Shown piece by piece: positions 1 to 6,481 of a DNA stretch of 13,160 bases. Origin of the DNA: UBA9214 sp964443845 (GTDB taxonomy: Bacteria > Pseudomonadota > Gammaproteobacteria > UBA9214). Location of the stretch: positions 1 to 13,160 of the forward strand of contig CAYUFA010000070.1 in assembly GCA_964443845.1 (NCBI GenBank), given 5' to 3'. A model generated the notes under the pieces. That model was not told the DNA's origin, ran no database searches, and saw only the letters and a list, made by a program, of their open reading frames with translations. Position 1 is the first letter of the stretch. The number at the start of each line of letters is the position of its first letter. Both the position numbers and the translations under genes were made by a program.

Positions 1-1
1 C

Positions 2-223
2 CAGGTGCTGTTCGTGGCATCGATCGGCGGACCCGCCGCTGCCAGGGTGGTGCGTGCGGGCGTACACCCGGTCAAGCATCCGCAGGGCGGGGATGCCCGT
101 GAGCGGCTGGCCGAGTTGCAGTTGCGGATCGCCGCCAATCCCCCGCCCTGGCTGGCGCGGGCCATGGGACAGGGTGGCGGGGAGCTGGAGCGGCGCTTCC
201 CCGGAGTCACGCGGGACGCCTGA
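2..223 (+). CDS. NifX/NifY-family FeMo-cofactor carrier protein, C-terminal part (partial)
   Basis: Only the last 73 codons are present; the frame is open through the left edge, so the gene starts outside the window. The visible part begins with the IGGPAAARVV motif, continues as AGVHPVK and ends in NPPPWLARAMG. These are hallmarks of the C-terminal half of the dinitrogenase iron-molybdenum cofactor-binding (NifX/NifY/NifB-tail) domain. Proteins of this family hold cofactor precursors or apo-dinitrogenase in the cytoplasm during nitrogenase maturation. The next genes (90-aa nif protein, LRV protein) resemble the order nifHDK-T-Y-orf-lrv-nifEN of Azotobacter-type clusters, which favours a NifY-like role. 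NifX cannot be excluded from the tail alone, so no symbol is given. The stop is 3 bases before the next start, so the two genes are very likely co-transcribed. Confidence 0.82.
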   Translation, partial: QVLFVASIGGPAAARVVRAGVHPVKHPQGGDARERLAELQLRIAANPPPWLARAMGQGGGELERRFPGVTRDA

Positions 224-226
224 ACC

Positions 227-499
227 ATGATCGACGCGGACACGCTCGAACGGATCGCACAAAGCGCACAGGCGCAGGGTCCGAGCGAAAGTACCGTGCA
301 GGCGCTGCGCGCCGCCTGGCCGGCGCTGCATTTCAGTTATTGCATGGACGACGATGTCTGCGGCGTGGCACCGGTGCGGGAACTGGACGGCATCAACCTC
401 TACCTGGTGGACGGCCGCAATCACTGCCCGGCATTTACCGAAAGCCCGGCAGCGGCCACCGGCGTGGTGCTGGCGGAAATCGCAGCCGGTGCCGATTGA
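227..499 (+). CDS. nif-associated small protein (probable DUF6129)
   Basis: A 90-aa soluble, acidic protein with no signal peptide or membrane segment. Its central part carries FSYCMDDDVCGVAPVRE and LYLVDGRNHCP, and the end is a short alanine-rich helix (ATGVVLAEIA). I recognise this pattern as a small protein that accompanies nif clusters in Proteobacteria, probably the uncharacterised Pfam family DUF6129; the family name is from memory. Three cysteines (residues 39, 45 and 67) could be metal ligands, but this is inference. The ATG lies 3 bases after the stop of the NifX/Y-family gene with only a weak ribosome site, which suggests translational coupling. The next gene starts 1 to 25 bases downstream. 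No enzymatic role is known to me. Confidence 0.75.
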   Translation: MIDADTLERIAQSAQAQGPSESTVQALRAAWPALHFSYCMDDDVCGVAPVRELDGINLYLVDGRNHCPAFTESPAAATGVVLAEIAAGAD

Positions 500-524
500 G
501 GTGCAGTCGCAGGACGACGGAGAC

Positions 525-1277
525 ATGGCGCGCAGGATCCGCTGCCGGGACTGTCCGCACCGGCGCGATCGCCTGGAGCGCGGGCGCTGCAAGCCGGGCG
601 ACACCTGCGTGCGCGCGATGAGCGGTCGGCAGATCGAGCGGTTCTTTCGCGAGAACCCCGACCTCGCCGATGACTATCGCGGCGATGCCTCCTGGGAACG
701 GCGCGCCATCGCGGCACGCTATGTGTCGCAGCGCCGCCTGCTGGAACTGCGTAACGATCCCGACGAGGTCGTGCGCCGCGTACTGGCCTGGCGCCTGCCG
801 GTGGCCGAGCTGGTCCAGCTGATCGGCGACCCGGACCGCGAGGTGCGCATCACCGTGGCCGACCGCATCGGCCAGGAACACCTGGAACGGCTGGTGCAGG
901 ACGAGGACTACCTGGTGCGCCAGTACGTCGCCCGCCGCCTGCCGCCCGGCCGCCTGTTCCGCATGATGCTCGATGCCGACTGCGAGGTCAGGAAGACCGT
1001 CGCCCGCCGCCTGCCGGTCGAAAGCCTGCAGATGATGAGTTGCGACGCCGACGCCGACGTGCGGCGCGTGGTCGCCGAACGCATCGATCCCGAGGAGGCG
1101 GTGGCGCTGCTGGCGGATGCTGACTGGTTCGTACGGCTGACCGCCGCCACGCGCGTACCGGCAGAGCGGTTGGCCGGTTTGCTGGACGACGAGGATCCCG
1201 ACGTGCGGGCCCTCGCGCAACAACGCTGGAGCGAGGCACGTGCGCAATCGCAGCAGGACGGGGGAGGGACGCCATGA
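525..1277 (+). CDS. [4Fe-4S]-binding leucine-rich repeat variant (LRV) protein, nif-linked
   Basis: A 250-aa protein with an N-terminal cysteine cluster, C7-x2-C10-x11-C22-x5-C28, followed from about residue 65 to 232 by seven tandem 23-24-residue repeats. Each repeat ends in a D-x-x-VR-x-x-A block, for example DPDEVVRRVLA and DADWFVRLTAA. This is the architecture of the LRV protein of Azotobacter vinelandii, a right-handed alpha/3-10 solenoid with a [4Fe-4S] domain that is encoded in its nif region. The molecular role is unknown; a scaffold or redox-linked adaptor for nitrogenase assembly is inference. Start choice: the ATG at 525 has AGGA at 511-514 and GGAG at 519-522. A GTG at 501 is an alternative adding 8 residues. 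The frame is open back to 354, but that part overlaps the upstream gene and looks like a shadow. The stop overlaps the next start (ATGA). Confidence 0.88.
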   Translation: MARRIRCRDCPHRRDRLERGRCKPGDTCVRAMSGRQIERFFRENPDLADDYRGDASWERRAIAARYVSQRRLLELRNDPDEVVRRVLAWRLPVAELVQLIGDPDREVRITVADRIGQEHLERLVQDEDYLVRQYVARRLPPGRLFRMMLDADCEVRKTVARRLPVESLQMMSCDADADVRRVVAERIDPEEAVALLADADWFVRLTAATRVPAERLAGLLDDEDPDVRALAQQRWSEARAQSQQDGGGTP

Positions 1278-2293
1278 ATCCATACGAGCCAGCGCCGCCC
1301 GCCGCCGGTACGCCCGGCCCGTTTTCCGCACCCGGGCAGACGCCCCGGCCGGGCGGCCCCGGCAGCGTGGATCCGGTCGCCGTCGCCGGGCTCTGTGCCG
1401 ACAGCCGTCCCGGGCAGGGCATGGCAGGGCTGCTGGACGGACTCGGCCGGCTGTTGCCCGGGCTTGTGTTCCAGCCCGTGCTGGCGCGTGGCGGCTGGTA
1501 CCGGCCGGGCGGTGTCGTCGACATCGACCAGCAGCGCGTTGCGAACGGACTGCGGCAATGGGCCGAACAGCAGGCGGTCGATGGTGACATGCAGGCCCTG
1601 CTGGATGCCTGCATGCAGGGCCAGCTGTTTGCCACCCGGCTGCTCGGGCGTACGCACTACCTGACGGCAGTCACCGGCAGCACGGCCCCGGAATTCGTGC
1701 AACTCGAGGTCGAGGAACTGCAGGAGGTCCTCGCTCGCTACCTGAGCGATCCGGACTGGCTGCCGGAAAGCCTGGAGGAATTCGTCGACCCGCTCGATTA
1801 CCCGCAGCTCGAACCCGAGCCGGTTGGCACACCACGGCTGGTTTTTCGCCGCTTCGTCGCAGTGCCCGAGCTGCTGGCCGACCCGGATGCGATGCACGTG
1901 CAGGCACTGCGGCGCTTCCTGCAGGACTGGGAGCGGAGTTCGGCGCGCGGAGCCCAGGGGCATTTCTGCGTGCACTGGATCCTGGCCATCCAGGATTACA
2001 TCGACAGCGACGGTGACGCCCGTCGCAACGTGCACCCGGTCCCGGCCCGTCCCATGGAACGCCTGACGCTGCCGCCGGGTGGCCATGGTGCGGAACTGGC
2101 GAATCTCATCCAGGAGTTCGACCGCAAGGCGGGTTACCCGATGGCGTGGTTCTTCCACCTGCTCGCGACGGGCAGCGTCCCCCATGCCCTCGGCACGCAG
2201 ATCGTGGAGGACCACGCCGCGGGCTTCAGCTATCTGCCCGCGCGTGACCTGGAATTGCTGCGCAACTGGGCGGCGGCACCCTACCGGGCATGA
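1274..2293 (+). CDS. uncharacterised 339-aa protein coupled to the LRV gene in the nif block
   Basis: I do not recognise this family. The first 40 residues are rich in proline, glycine and alanine and probably disordered. The rest is an acidic, mostly helical soluble protein without a signal peptide or membrane helix. Visible blocks include a long acidic segment with FVQLEVEELQEVLARYL, a region with FCVHWILAIQDYIDSDGD, and a C-terminal part with GYPMAWFFHLLATG. No classic nucleotide-binding, Fe-S or protease motif is evident, and only three cysteines are present. The start is clear: a GGGAGGGA ribosome site lies just upstream, and the ATG overlaps the TGA of the LRV gene (ATGA). Such tight coupling suggests the two products are made together and may interact. 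It is the last gene of the nif-side block before a 276-base gap. Confidence 0.85.
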   Translation: MNPYEPAPPAAGTPGPFSAPGQTPRPGGPGSVDPVAVAGLCADSRPGQGMAGLLDGLGRLLPGLVFQPVLARGGWYRPGGVVDIDQQRVANGLRQWAEQQAVDGDMQALLDACMQGQLFATRLLGRTHYLTAVTGSTAPEFVQLEVEELQEVLARYLSDPDWLPESLEEFVDPLDYPQLEPEPVGTPRLVFRRFVAVPELLADPDAMHVQALRRFLQDWERSSARGAQGHFCVHWILAIQDYIDSDGDARRNVHPVPARPMERLTLPPGGHGAELANLIQEFDRKAGYPMAWFFHLLATGSVPHALGTQIVEDHAAGFSYLPARDLELLRNWAAAPYRA

Positions 2294-2408
2294 CGCCCTG
2301 TGCGTACCTTCCAGCCAGCCCCCGCCATTGCGTGCGCGATGTACAGGGACAGGGCTGCGTGGCGGCCTCGTAAAACAGTCGGGAGGCATGGATGCCGGGA
2401 GTGGCCGG

Positions 2409-2454
2409 CGCAGCAATCGCGTGACAGCGGCGCAATCTTCGGGAGATTGCTGCG
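2409..2454 (+). terminator. overlapping hairpins after the nif-linked block (possible terminator or attenuator)
   Basis: A 7-bp perfect stem, GCAATCT (2432-2438) with AGATTGC (2444-2450), closes a TCGGG loop. A competing 10-bp perfect pair, CGCAGCAATC (2409-2418) with GATTGCTGCG (2445-2454), uses the same right arm, so only one can form. No T-run follows, so intrinsic termination is uncertain. The structure lies in the 276-base gap 2294-2569, which otherwise holds a small GGCAT-GG-ATGCC hairpin (2385-2396), an AT-rich promoter-like spot near 2551, and no convincing gene. Confidence 0.4.
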
Positions 2455-2550
2455 TCCCGCCGCGGCCTGCGGCCTCGCCATGAATGAGCCAGCCCTGGAA
2501 CTCACGCGTGGTGCACCGTGCGCGCCATTCGATGACCGGGCTGATGGCGG

Positions 2551-2564
2551 TATATTTATATAAA
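2551..2564 (+). promoter_or_regulatory. AT-rich promoter-like element upstream of the HD-GYP gene
   Basis: TATATT (2551-2556) and TATAAA (2559-2564) form an isolated AT island in GC-rich DNA, as expected for a sigma-70 -10 region. No good -35 box is visible; GATGAC near 2531 is the nearest candidate. Transcription from here would start near 2570 and leave a leader of about 260 bases before the likely start codon of the HD-GYP gene. Confidence 0.3.
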
Positions 2565-2603
2565 ACAACGTGTTGCGCGTTTACTCAGGGGCGGGTGCCC
2601 ACG

Positions 2604-2781
2604 ACCGGCAGCCCGTGCCGGTGACTGGCGGGTCCCGGCGTCTCGTTATTCGCGACCTGCCGGCCAGCGGCAGTGCAGGATCGCTCGCCCGGGTCGTAAA
2701 GTATTGCAGTCCACTGCCGTTGATCGGAAGAGCGCGGCTGGCGCTCGCACCGACCGGTGCTGAAGCTGTCGGTGAACACCG
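2604..2781 (+). promoter_or_regulatory. hairpin-rich putative 5' leader of the HD-GYP gene
   Basis: Four perfect short stem-loops follow one another: 2604-2610/2616-2622 (ACCGGCA, loop GCCCG), 2657-2662/2668-2673 (CTGCCG, loop GCCAG), 2747-2752/2755-2760 (GCACCG, an almost loopless palindrome) and 2770-2774/2777-2781 (CGGTG, loop AA). They lie between the promoter-like spot and the coding start. I do not recognise a known riboswitch, and the cyclic-di-GMP-I consensus is not apparent. The same stretch is open in the frame of the gene, so an N-terminal extension is the competing reading. Confidence 0.3.
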
Positions 2782-2830
2782 GCAGTTGAACGCAGTCTGC
2801 ATTCCCGTGGGTGGTTCCGATACCAAAGGA

Positions 2831-4306
2831 ATGGGGTCCTTGAAAACCGGCAAACACAATACACCTGAAATGCCCTGTCCGGACGCTGCCGCACCCGGCA
2901 TGGATGGCCGCGAGGCGGCCGTCGACCACAGGCACAGCGCTATCCTGAACACCGCACGCCAGTGGCAACTGGCCGTGGACACCATAGCGGACCCGATCTT
3001 CCTGCATGACGGGGAATTCCGCATCCTGCGCGCCAACAAGGCCTACGCGCGCGAGGCCGGCATGGCCGTGCAGGATGTCATCGGCAAACCGTACTGGGAA
3101 GTGTTCCCGCGCCTGACCGCGCCGTTGCCGGGTTGCCTCTCCACCCTGTCCAGGCAGTCGACCGAGGATGTGGTGACCATCGAGGACGGGCGTACGCTGC
3201 TCTGTTGCAATTACACCGTATTCACGGACAACGATGACTACCTGTTCAGCGTCCACGTGCTGCAGGTAATCGGCGGGCACCGGCAACGACCCCAGTTGCT
3301 CACGGACCTGCAGATGGTGAATGACTATCTCAGCGATATCACCGAAACCATGCCGGATATCCTGTTTGACTTCGATCCGGCTTCGTTTGCGCCCCTGTAC
3401 GTGAGCCCGGCAGCGCAACGCATACTGGGTTTCGAACCCCGCCGGTTCGTGGAGGAGCCCGGGCTCTGGTTTTCCACCGTGCACACGGAAGACCAGCGGC
3501 GCGTGCTGTACGAAATCAGGCGTGCGGTCAGCAACCGGCAGGACGTCATTCTCGAATGCAGGAACCGCCATGGCAGCAGCGGAGATTATGTCTGGCTTGA
3601 GATTCGCGCCCGCCCCGTGCTTGACGAGTCAGGGGAGGTGATCCGGTTGATCGGTATCGCGACCGATATCAGTGACCGGCGCAGGATGGTGACGGAACGG
3701 CTCGAATCCACCGAGCGGCTGAACAGGAGCCTCATCCAGTCCATCATGGCAATTACCTCGCTGATGGAGAAACGTGATCCCTACACCGCCGGTCACCAGC
3801 ACAACGTGGTTGCGGTGTCGGTGGCCATTGCCCGGGAAATCGGGCTCGACGAGTACCGGATCAGTGGCGTCGAACTCGGTGCGCAGGTGCACGACATCGG
3901 CAAGATCTGCGTTCCCGCGGAAATACTGAACCGGCCGGGCAGCCTGACCAATGCGGAATTCGAGATCATCAAGACGCACCCGCTGGTCGGTTACGATATT
4001 CTGAAGATGATCGATTTCCCCTGGCCGATCGCCAACATGGTCCGCCAGCACCATGAACGTTTCGACGGCAGTGGTTATCCGGACGGGTTGTGTGGAGACG
4101 AGATCCTCCTGGAGGCACGCATCATTGCGGTGGCGGACGTGTTCGAGGCCATGTCGTCACACCGGCCCTACCGCCCCAGTAACGGCATACAGCAGGCTAT
4201 CGAGTTCATCAACCGGAACAAGGACACGTTGTTCGATGCGCAGGTCATCGAGGCCTTCAACCGCCTTGTCGAGCAGGAGCTGCTTCCGTCCAAGCAGGCT
4301 TTCTGA
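2831..4306 (+). CDS. PAS-PAS-HD-GYP cyclic-di-GMP phosphodiesterase
   Basis: A 491-aa cytoplasmic signalling protein. It has two PAS sensor domains (about residues 43-148 and 163-283, the second ending in a PAC-type IGIATDISDRR) and a C-terminal HD-GYP domain (about 298-488). The catalytic signatures are intact: HDIGK at 354-358, HHERFDGSGYP at 407-417, and the conserved GH of YTAGHQH. HD-GYP enzymes hydrolyse cyclic-di-GMP to pGpG or GMP and so shift cells from sessile to motile behaviour. There is no receiver domain or membrane segment, so input is presumably a cytosolic ligand or redox state sensed by the PAS domains. The start is uncertain. AAAGGA at 2825-2830 abuts the ATG at 2831 with no spacer, whereas the TTG at 2840 would have an ideal 9-base spacing. 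A GTG at 2570 keeps the frame open but adds 87 residues of unlikely composition. Confidence 0.9.
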   Translation: MGSLKTGKHNTPEMPCPDAAAPGMDGREAAVDHRHSAILNTARQWQLAVDTIADPIFLHDGEFRILRANKAYAREAGMAVQDVIGKPYWEVFPRLTAPLPGCLSTLSRQSTEDVVTIEDGRTLLCCNYTVFTDNDDYLFSVHVLQVIGGHRQRPQLLTDLQMVNDYLSDITETMPDILFDFDPASFAPLYVSPAAQRILGFEPRRFVEEPGLWFSTVHTEDQRRVLYEIRRAVSNRQDVILECRNRHGSSGDYVWLEIRARPVLDESGEVIRLIGIATDISDRRRMVTERLESTERLNRSLIQSIMAITSLMEKRDPYTAGHQHNVVAVSVAIAREIGLDEYRISGVELGAQVHDIGKICVPAEILNRPGSLTNAEFEIIKTHPLVGYDILKMIDFPWPIANMVRQHHERFDGSGYPDGLCGDEILLEARIIAVADVFEAMSSHRPYRPSNGIQQAIEFINRNKDTLFDAQVIEAFNRLVEQELLPSKQAF

Positions 4307-4324
4307 GGTCACCCCACGGATTCG

Positions 4325-4354
4325 TTGACTGCGCAACAGGAGGGTCAGTATCCT
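4325..4354 (+). promoter_or_regulatory. putative sigma-70 promoter for the GNAT gene
   Basis: TTGACT (4325-4330) and TATCCT (4349-4354) are separated by 18 bases, in the 136-base gap between the HD-GYP stop and the GNAT start. The -35 box is close to consensus and the -10 is weaker. It would give an untranslated leader of about 80 bases. Confidence 0.4.
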
Positions 4355-4442
4355 GATTCCGGCATGGACGGGATGATTCCCTCCTTTTTTGGCACGGGTA
4401 CCGGGTGCTGCACTGCGTCGGTGTCCCTGCCCGGTGGCGACG

Positions 4443-4964
4443 ATGAGTGTGCCCGATTACCACGATGTACTGGAGGTCGACGGCACCGCCGTGACCATCC
4501 GCGCCATGCGTCCGATCGACCGCGATATCGAGGCGCGCTTCGTGGCTGAACTGTCACCCGCTTCGCGTTACAACCGGTTTCATGCTCCCCTGAAGGTACT
4601 TGGGCCCGGCATGCTGGAGCGTTTCACGAGCCTGCACTATCCGGACGAGATGGCACTGATCGCCACGGTCCAGGAAGCGGCCGGCGAACGGCAGGTCGGG
4701 GTGGCGCGCTATGCCCGCTTTGCGAATACCGACCGGGCCGAGGTCGCGGTCGTCGTTGCGGACGCCTGGCAGGGCAAGGGGATCGGCACGCGCCTGCTGC
4801 TGGACCTGCGAGCCCTGGCCATCGAGGCCGGCATCCGGCACCTGGAAGTCAGTGTGCTGCCCGGGAACACGCGCATGCTCCGGCTGGCCCGGTTGCTGGG
4901 CTTCACGCTCAAGCCGGCGCGCGCGGGTGACGTGCAATCCCTGGAACTGGGCAAGGACCTCTAG
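4443..4964 (+). CDS. GNAT-family N-acetyltransferase
   Basis: A 173-aa single-domain GNAT protein. The acetyl-CoA pyrophosphate-binding motif A is visible as QGKGIGT at residues 110-116, preceded by the beta4 strand AEVAVVVAD. The block SPASRYNRF at 38-46 is like that of the C-terminal acetyltransferase domain of bacterial protein-lysine acetyltransferases (Pat/YfiQ type), but the large acyl-CoA-synthetase-like part is absent. The LRLARLLGF segment near 146-154 is the usual motif B end. Substrate is unknown: a protein lysine or a small amine are both possible. The ATG at 4443 was chosen because the homologous domain begins a few residues later; its ribosome site is weak, and a TTG at 4389 would add 18 unlikely residues. 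It converges on the minus-strand gene ending at 5082, with no strong terminator in the 117-base gap. Confidence 0.85.
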   Translation: MSVPDYHDVLEVDGTAVTIRAMRPIDRDIEARFVAELSPASRYNRFHAPLKVLGPGMLERFTSLHYPDEMALIATVQEAAGERQVGVARYARFANTDRAEVAVVVADAWQGKGIGTRLLLDLRALAIEAGIRHLEVSVLPGNTRMLRLARLLGFTLKPARAGDVQSLELGKDL

Positions 4965-5081
4965 GGAAACTCTGCACAGGTCGATCAGGCGGAAGGCCGC
5001 AAGGCGCCATGGTGTGAGGAAGCGCAGTCTGGCGCGTGTCAACAAGCTTCCGGGCGCCTTTGCAACGCCGTGAGGGCCGGT

Positions 5082-5513
5082 TCAGCGGCCTGTGCCGAGG
5101 TTCCCCTCGCATTCCTCGACCGCCTCGACAAACTGCAGGCGTAACACCCCCGCACCGAATTCCGCCCGGTAGCTTTCCGACCAGGCCAGTTCCTGCTGGA
5201 CCTCCCGGCACCACGCCTCGTCGTCCTCACCGCTGTCGTGGAGCAGGACGACAAAGGGTTTGTGGCAGCCGGTGAAATGATGGAAGCGCAGGCGCGGAGT
5301 GGTCCGTTCGATCACCCGATCCGGCAGCCCGCCCCGCGCCAGGACTTCGACCAGCGGGCAGATCACGAGGGCGAAGCGGGCGGGCGGTGCGCCGCCGTTG
5401 CGCTGCCAGCGTTCGAGAACCGCCGGCAGAAACCCCCGGATCCCGGCCGCACTCCAGCAGGACACGTAGTCCGGAACGCCGTGTATCTCCAGGGAATCGA
5501 TTGCGGTCTGCAT
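5082..5513 (-). CDS. uncharacterised 143-aa protein divergent from the Lrp-family regulator
   Basis: I do not recognise the family. The protein is soluble, with no signal peptide or transmembrane helix. It reads as a mixed alpha/beta fold: a hydrophobic strand FALVICPLVEVLA, then LRFHHFTGCHKPFVVLLHD, an acidic turn SGEDDEAWC, and a C-terminal LRLQFVEAVEECE. Five cysteines (19, 52, 83, 102, 135) and the pair of histidines before TGCHK (78-84) stand out, but no known motif is complete. The start at 5513 has a good AGGAG ribosome site about 7 bases upstream on the minus strand. An in-frame ATG at 5567 lacks one and would run into the AT-rich regulatory region. It shares a 162-base divergent intergenic region with the DecR-like regulator, which makes it a candidate target of that regulator. 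A plus-strand ORF across it looks like a shadow. Confidence 0.68.
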   Translation of the reverse strand: MQTAIDSLEIHGVPDYVSCWSAAGIRGFLPAVLERWQRNGGAPPARFALVICPLVEVLARGGLPDRVIERTTPRLRFHHFTGCHKPFVVLLHDSGEDDEAWCREVQQELAWSESYRAEFGAGVLRLQFVEAVEECEGNLGTGR

Positions 5514-5597
5514 GGCTGGCTCCTGTGCCGGAAACGGGACGGTCCCATGCTGTAACGGTATAAACAATTTTCTCTTAAATCCAGATATACAGGAAGA

Positions 5598-5644
5598 TAA
5601 TTATAATTACATGCAGAAAACAGCCGATATTAGTATAATATATC
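5598..5644. promoter_or_regulatory. divergent promoter/operator region with palindromes (Lrp-family type)
   Basis: The DNA between the divergent genes is strikingly AT-rich. It holds a 12-bp perfect palindrome, TAATTATAATTA (5598-5609), and a second dyad, GATAT-N9-ATATC (5626-5644), that covers a consensus -10 box TATAAT (5634-5639) reading towards the regulator. The centres are about 31.5 bases apart, close to three helical turns. A second TATAAT lies at 5602-5607. No good -35 is visible. AT-rich dyads spaced by whole turns are typical for Lrp/AsnC multimers; self-regulation is inferred. Confidence 0.45.
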
Positions 5645-5675
5645 CTGATTATGCCCGCGTGAAGGAAATCCGTTT

Positions 5676-6137
5676 ATGGATACCGTCGACCGCAAAATCC
5701 TGAACCTGTTGCAGACCGATGCCGCGCTGACCATCAAGCAGATCGCCGGGCGGGTCCACCTGTCGCCGACGCCCTGCTGGAAGCGCATCCAGAAGCTGGA
5801 GGCGGACGGCTACATCCGGGCCCGGGTCGCACTGCTCGACCCGAAGAAGGTCAACGCGGACGTCACGGTGTTCGTCGCCATTCGCACCGCGCACCACACC
5901 ACGCAGTGGATCGAGGCGTTTTCCCGCGCGGTCCGCGACATGCCGGAGGTGATGGAGATCTACCGCATGAGCGGGGAGGTCGATTACCTGCTGCGGGTCG
6001 CCGTCAGCAGCATCGAGGCCTATGACCGGTTCTACAAACAACTGGTGGGCCGCATCGAGTTGTCCAACGTGACCTCCAGCTTCGCCATGGAGCAGATCAA
6101 GTACACCACCGCACTGCCCATCAACGTCGGCGGGTGA
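5676..6137 (+). CDS. Lrp/AsnC-family regulator, DecR (YbaO)-like
   Basis: A 153-aa Lrp/AsnC regulator of typical length. The N-terminal winged helix-turn-helix (about 1-60) shows DRKILNLLQTDAALTIKQIA and the recognition-helix segment SPTPCWKRIQKLEADGYI. The C-terminal RAM/AsnC ligand domain (about 65-150) ends in VTSSFAMEQIKYTTALPI. That ending, together with TPCWKR, VALLDPKKV and MPEVMEIYRMSGEVDYLLRV, matches what I remember of E. coli DecR (YbaO), which activates a cysteine-desulfidase operon in response to cysteine. No cysteine-catabolism gene is nearby, so the local target is unknown; the divergent 143-aa gene is the best candidate. The start has AAGGAAA at 5662-5668, at good spacing. Promoter and operator candidates lie at 5598-5644. 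Confidence 0.93.
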   Translation: MDTVDRKILNLLQTDAALTIKQIAGRVHLSPTPCWKRIQKLEADGYIRARVALLDPKKVNADVTVFVAIRTAHHTTQWIEAFSRAVRDMPEVMEIYRMSGEVDYLLRVAVSSIEAYDRFYKQLVGRIELSNVTSSFAMEQIKYTTALPINVGG

Positions 6138-6153
6138 TACCTGTCGCCGCGTA

Positions 6154-6364
6154 CCTTGCCATGACAAGGCGCTGGTCTGGCGTAACAGCTACTCTGGTGG
6201 TGAGGCATTGCCTCGTCATTGCAGGCGGCCAGCGAAACCGATCGCAGGGTGCGCCGCGCGCACCATGGACAGGAGCGCATCACATGCGCGGCAGGACAGG
6301 GAAATGGCCGCGGAATCCACGGCAGAAACACGGAAACCAGACCGGCAGGAGCCGCCCCGGCGGC
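6154..6364. other. gene-free stretch with five short perfect hairpins
   Basis: Between the regulator stop (6137) and the membrane-protein stop (6482) no convincing gene is visible. The stretch instead holds CCTTG/CAAGG (6154-6158/6165-6169), GAGGC-ATT-GCCTC (6202-6214), GGTGCGC-CGC-GCGCACC (6248-6264), GCGCAT-CAC-ATGCGC (6275-6289) and GCCGCC-CC-GGCGGC (6351-6364). The REP-like element at 6416-6477 follows. Since the flanking genes converge, some hairpins may act as bidirectional terminators; none has a T-run. Open frames here have no protein-like composition. Confidence 0.45.
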
Positions 6365-6415
6365 GAAACGGCCTTGAAACAGGACATGACCACCTGCACG
6401 CTCCCGCGGAAAATA

Positions 6416-6477
6416 TCGGGTAGGAGCGCCCCTCGGGCGCGACCGAGCCAGTATCCATCGCGGTCGATGAGCGCCTG
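6416..6477. repeat. REP-like extragenic palindromic element
   Basis: GTAGGAG (6420-6426) heads a GCGCCC-CTC-GGGCGC stem-loop (6426-6440), followed by GACCG and then a CGGTC-containing arm near 6460-6470. A GTAGGAGCGC head with a short GC stem is the usual form of REP sequences in Pseudomonas, Xanthomonas and relatives, commonly found between convergent genes. Only one copy was seen in the window. Exact ends are approximate. Confidence 0.6.
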
Positions 6478-6481
6478 CATT

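Noticed and set aside
908..2416. 502-aa minus-strand open frame across the LRV and 339-aa genes
   Set aside because: It covers two plus-strand genes with good starts and coupling; its translation shows no domain and has shadow-like Arg/Ala/Pro composition.
2281..2568. Small minus-strand open frame in the gap after the nif block
   Set aside because: No ribosome site, no recognisable domain, and it crosses the hairpin structure; treated as non-coding.
6213..6246. Degenerate second copy of the GTCATTGCGA-type repeat
   Set aside because: GTCATTGC is followed by GGC-rich bases and AGCGAA, but spacing and the GCAAT arm do not match; similarity could be chance.
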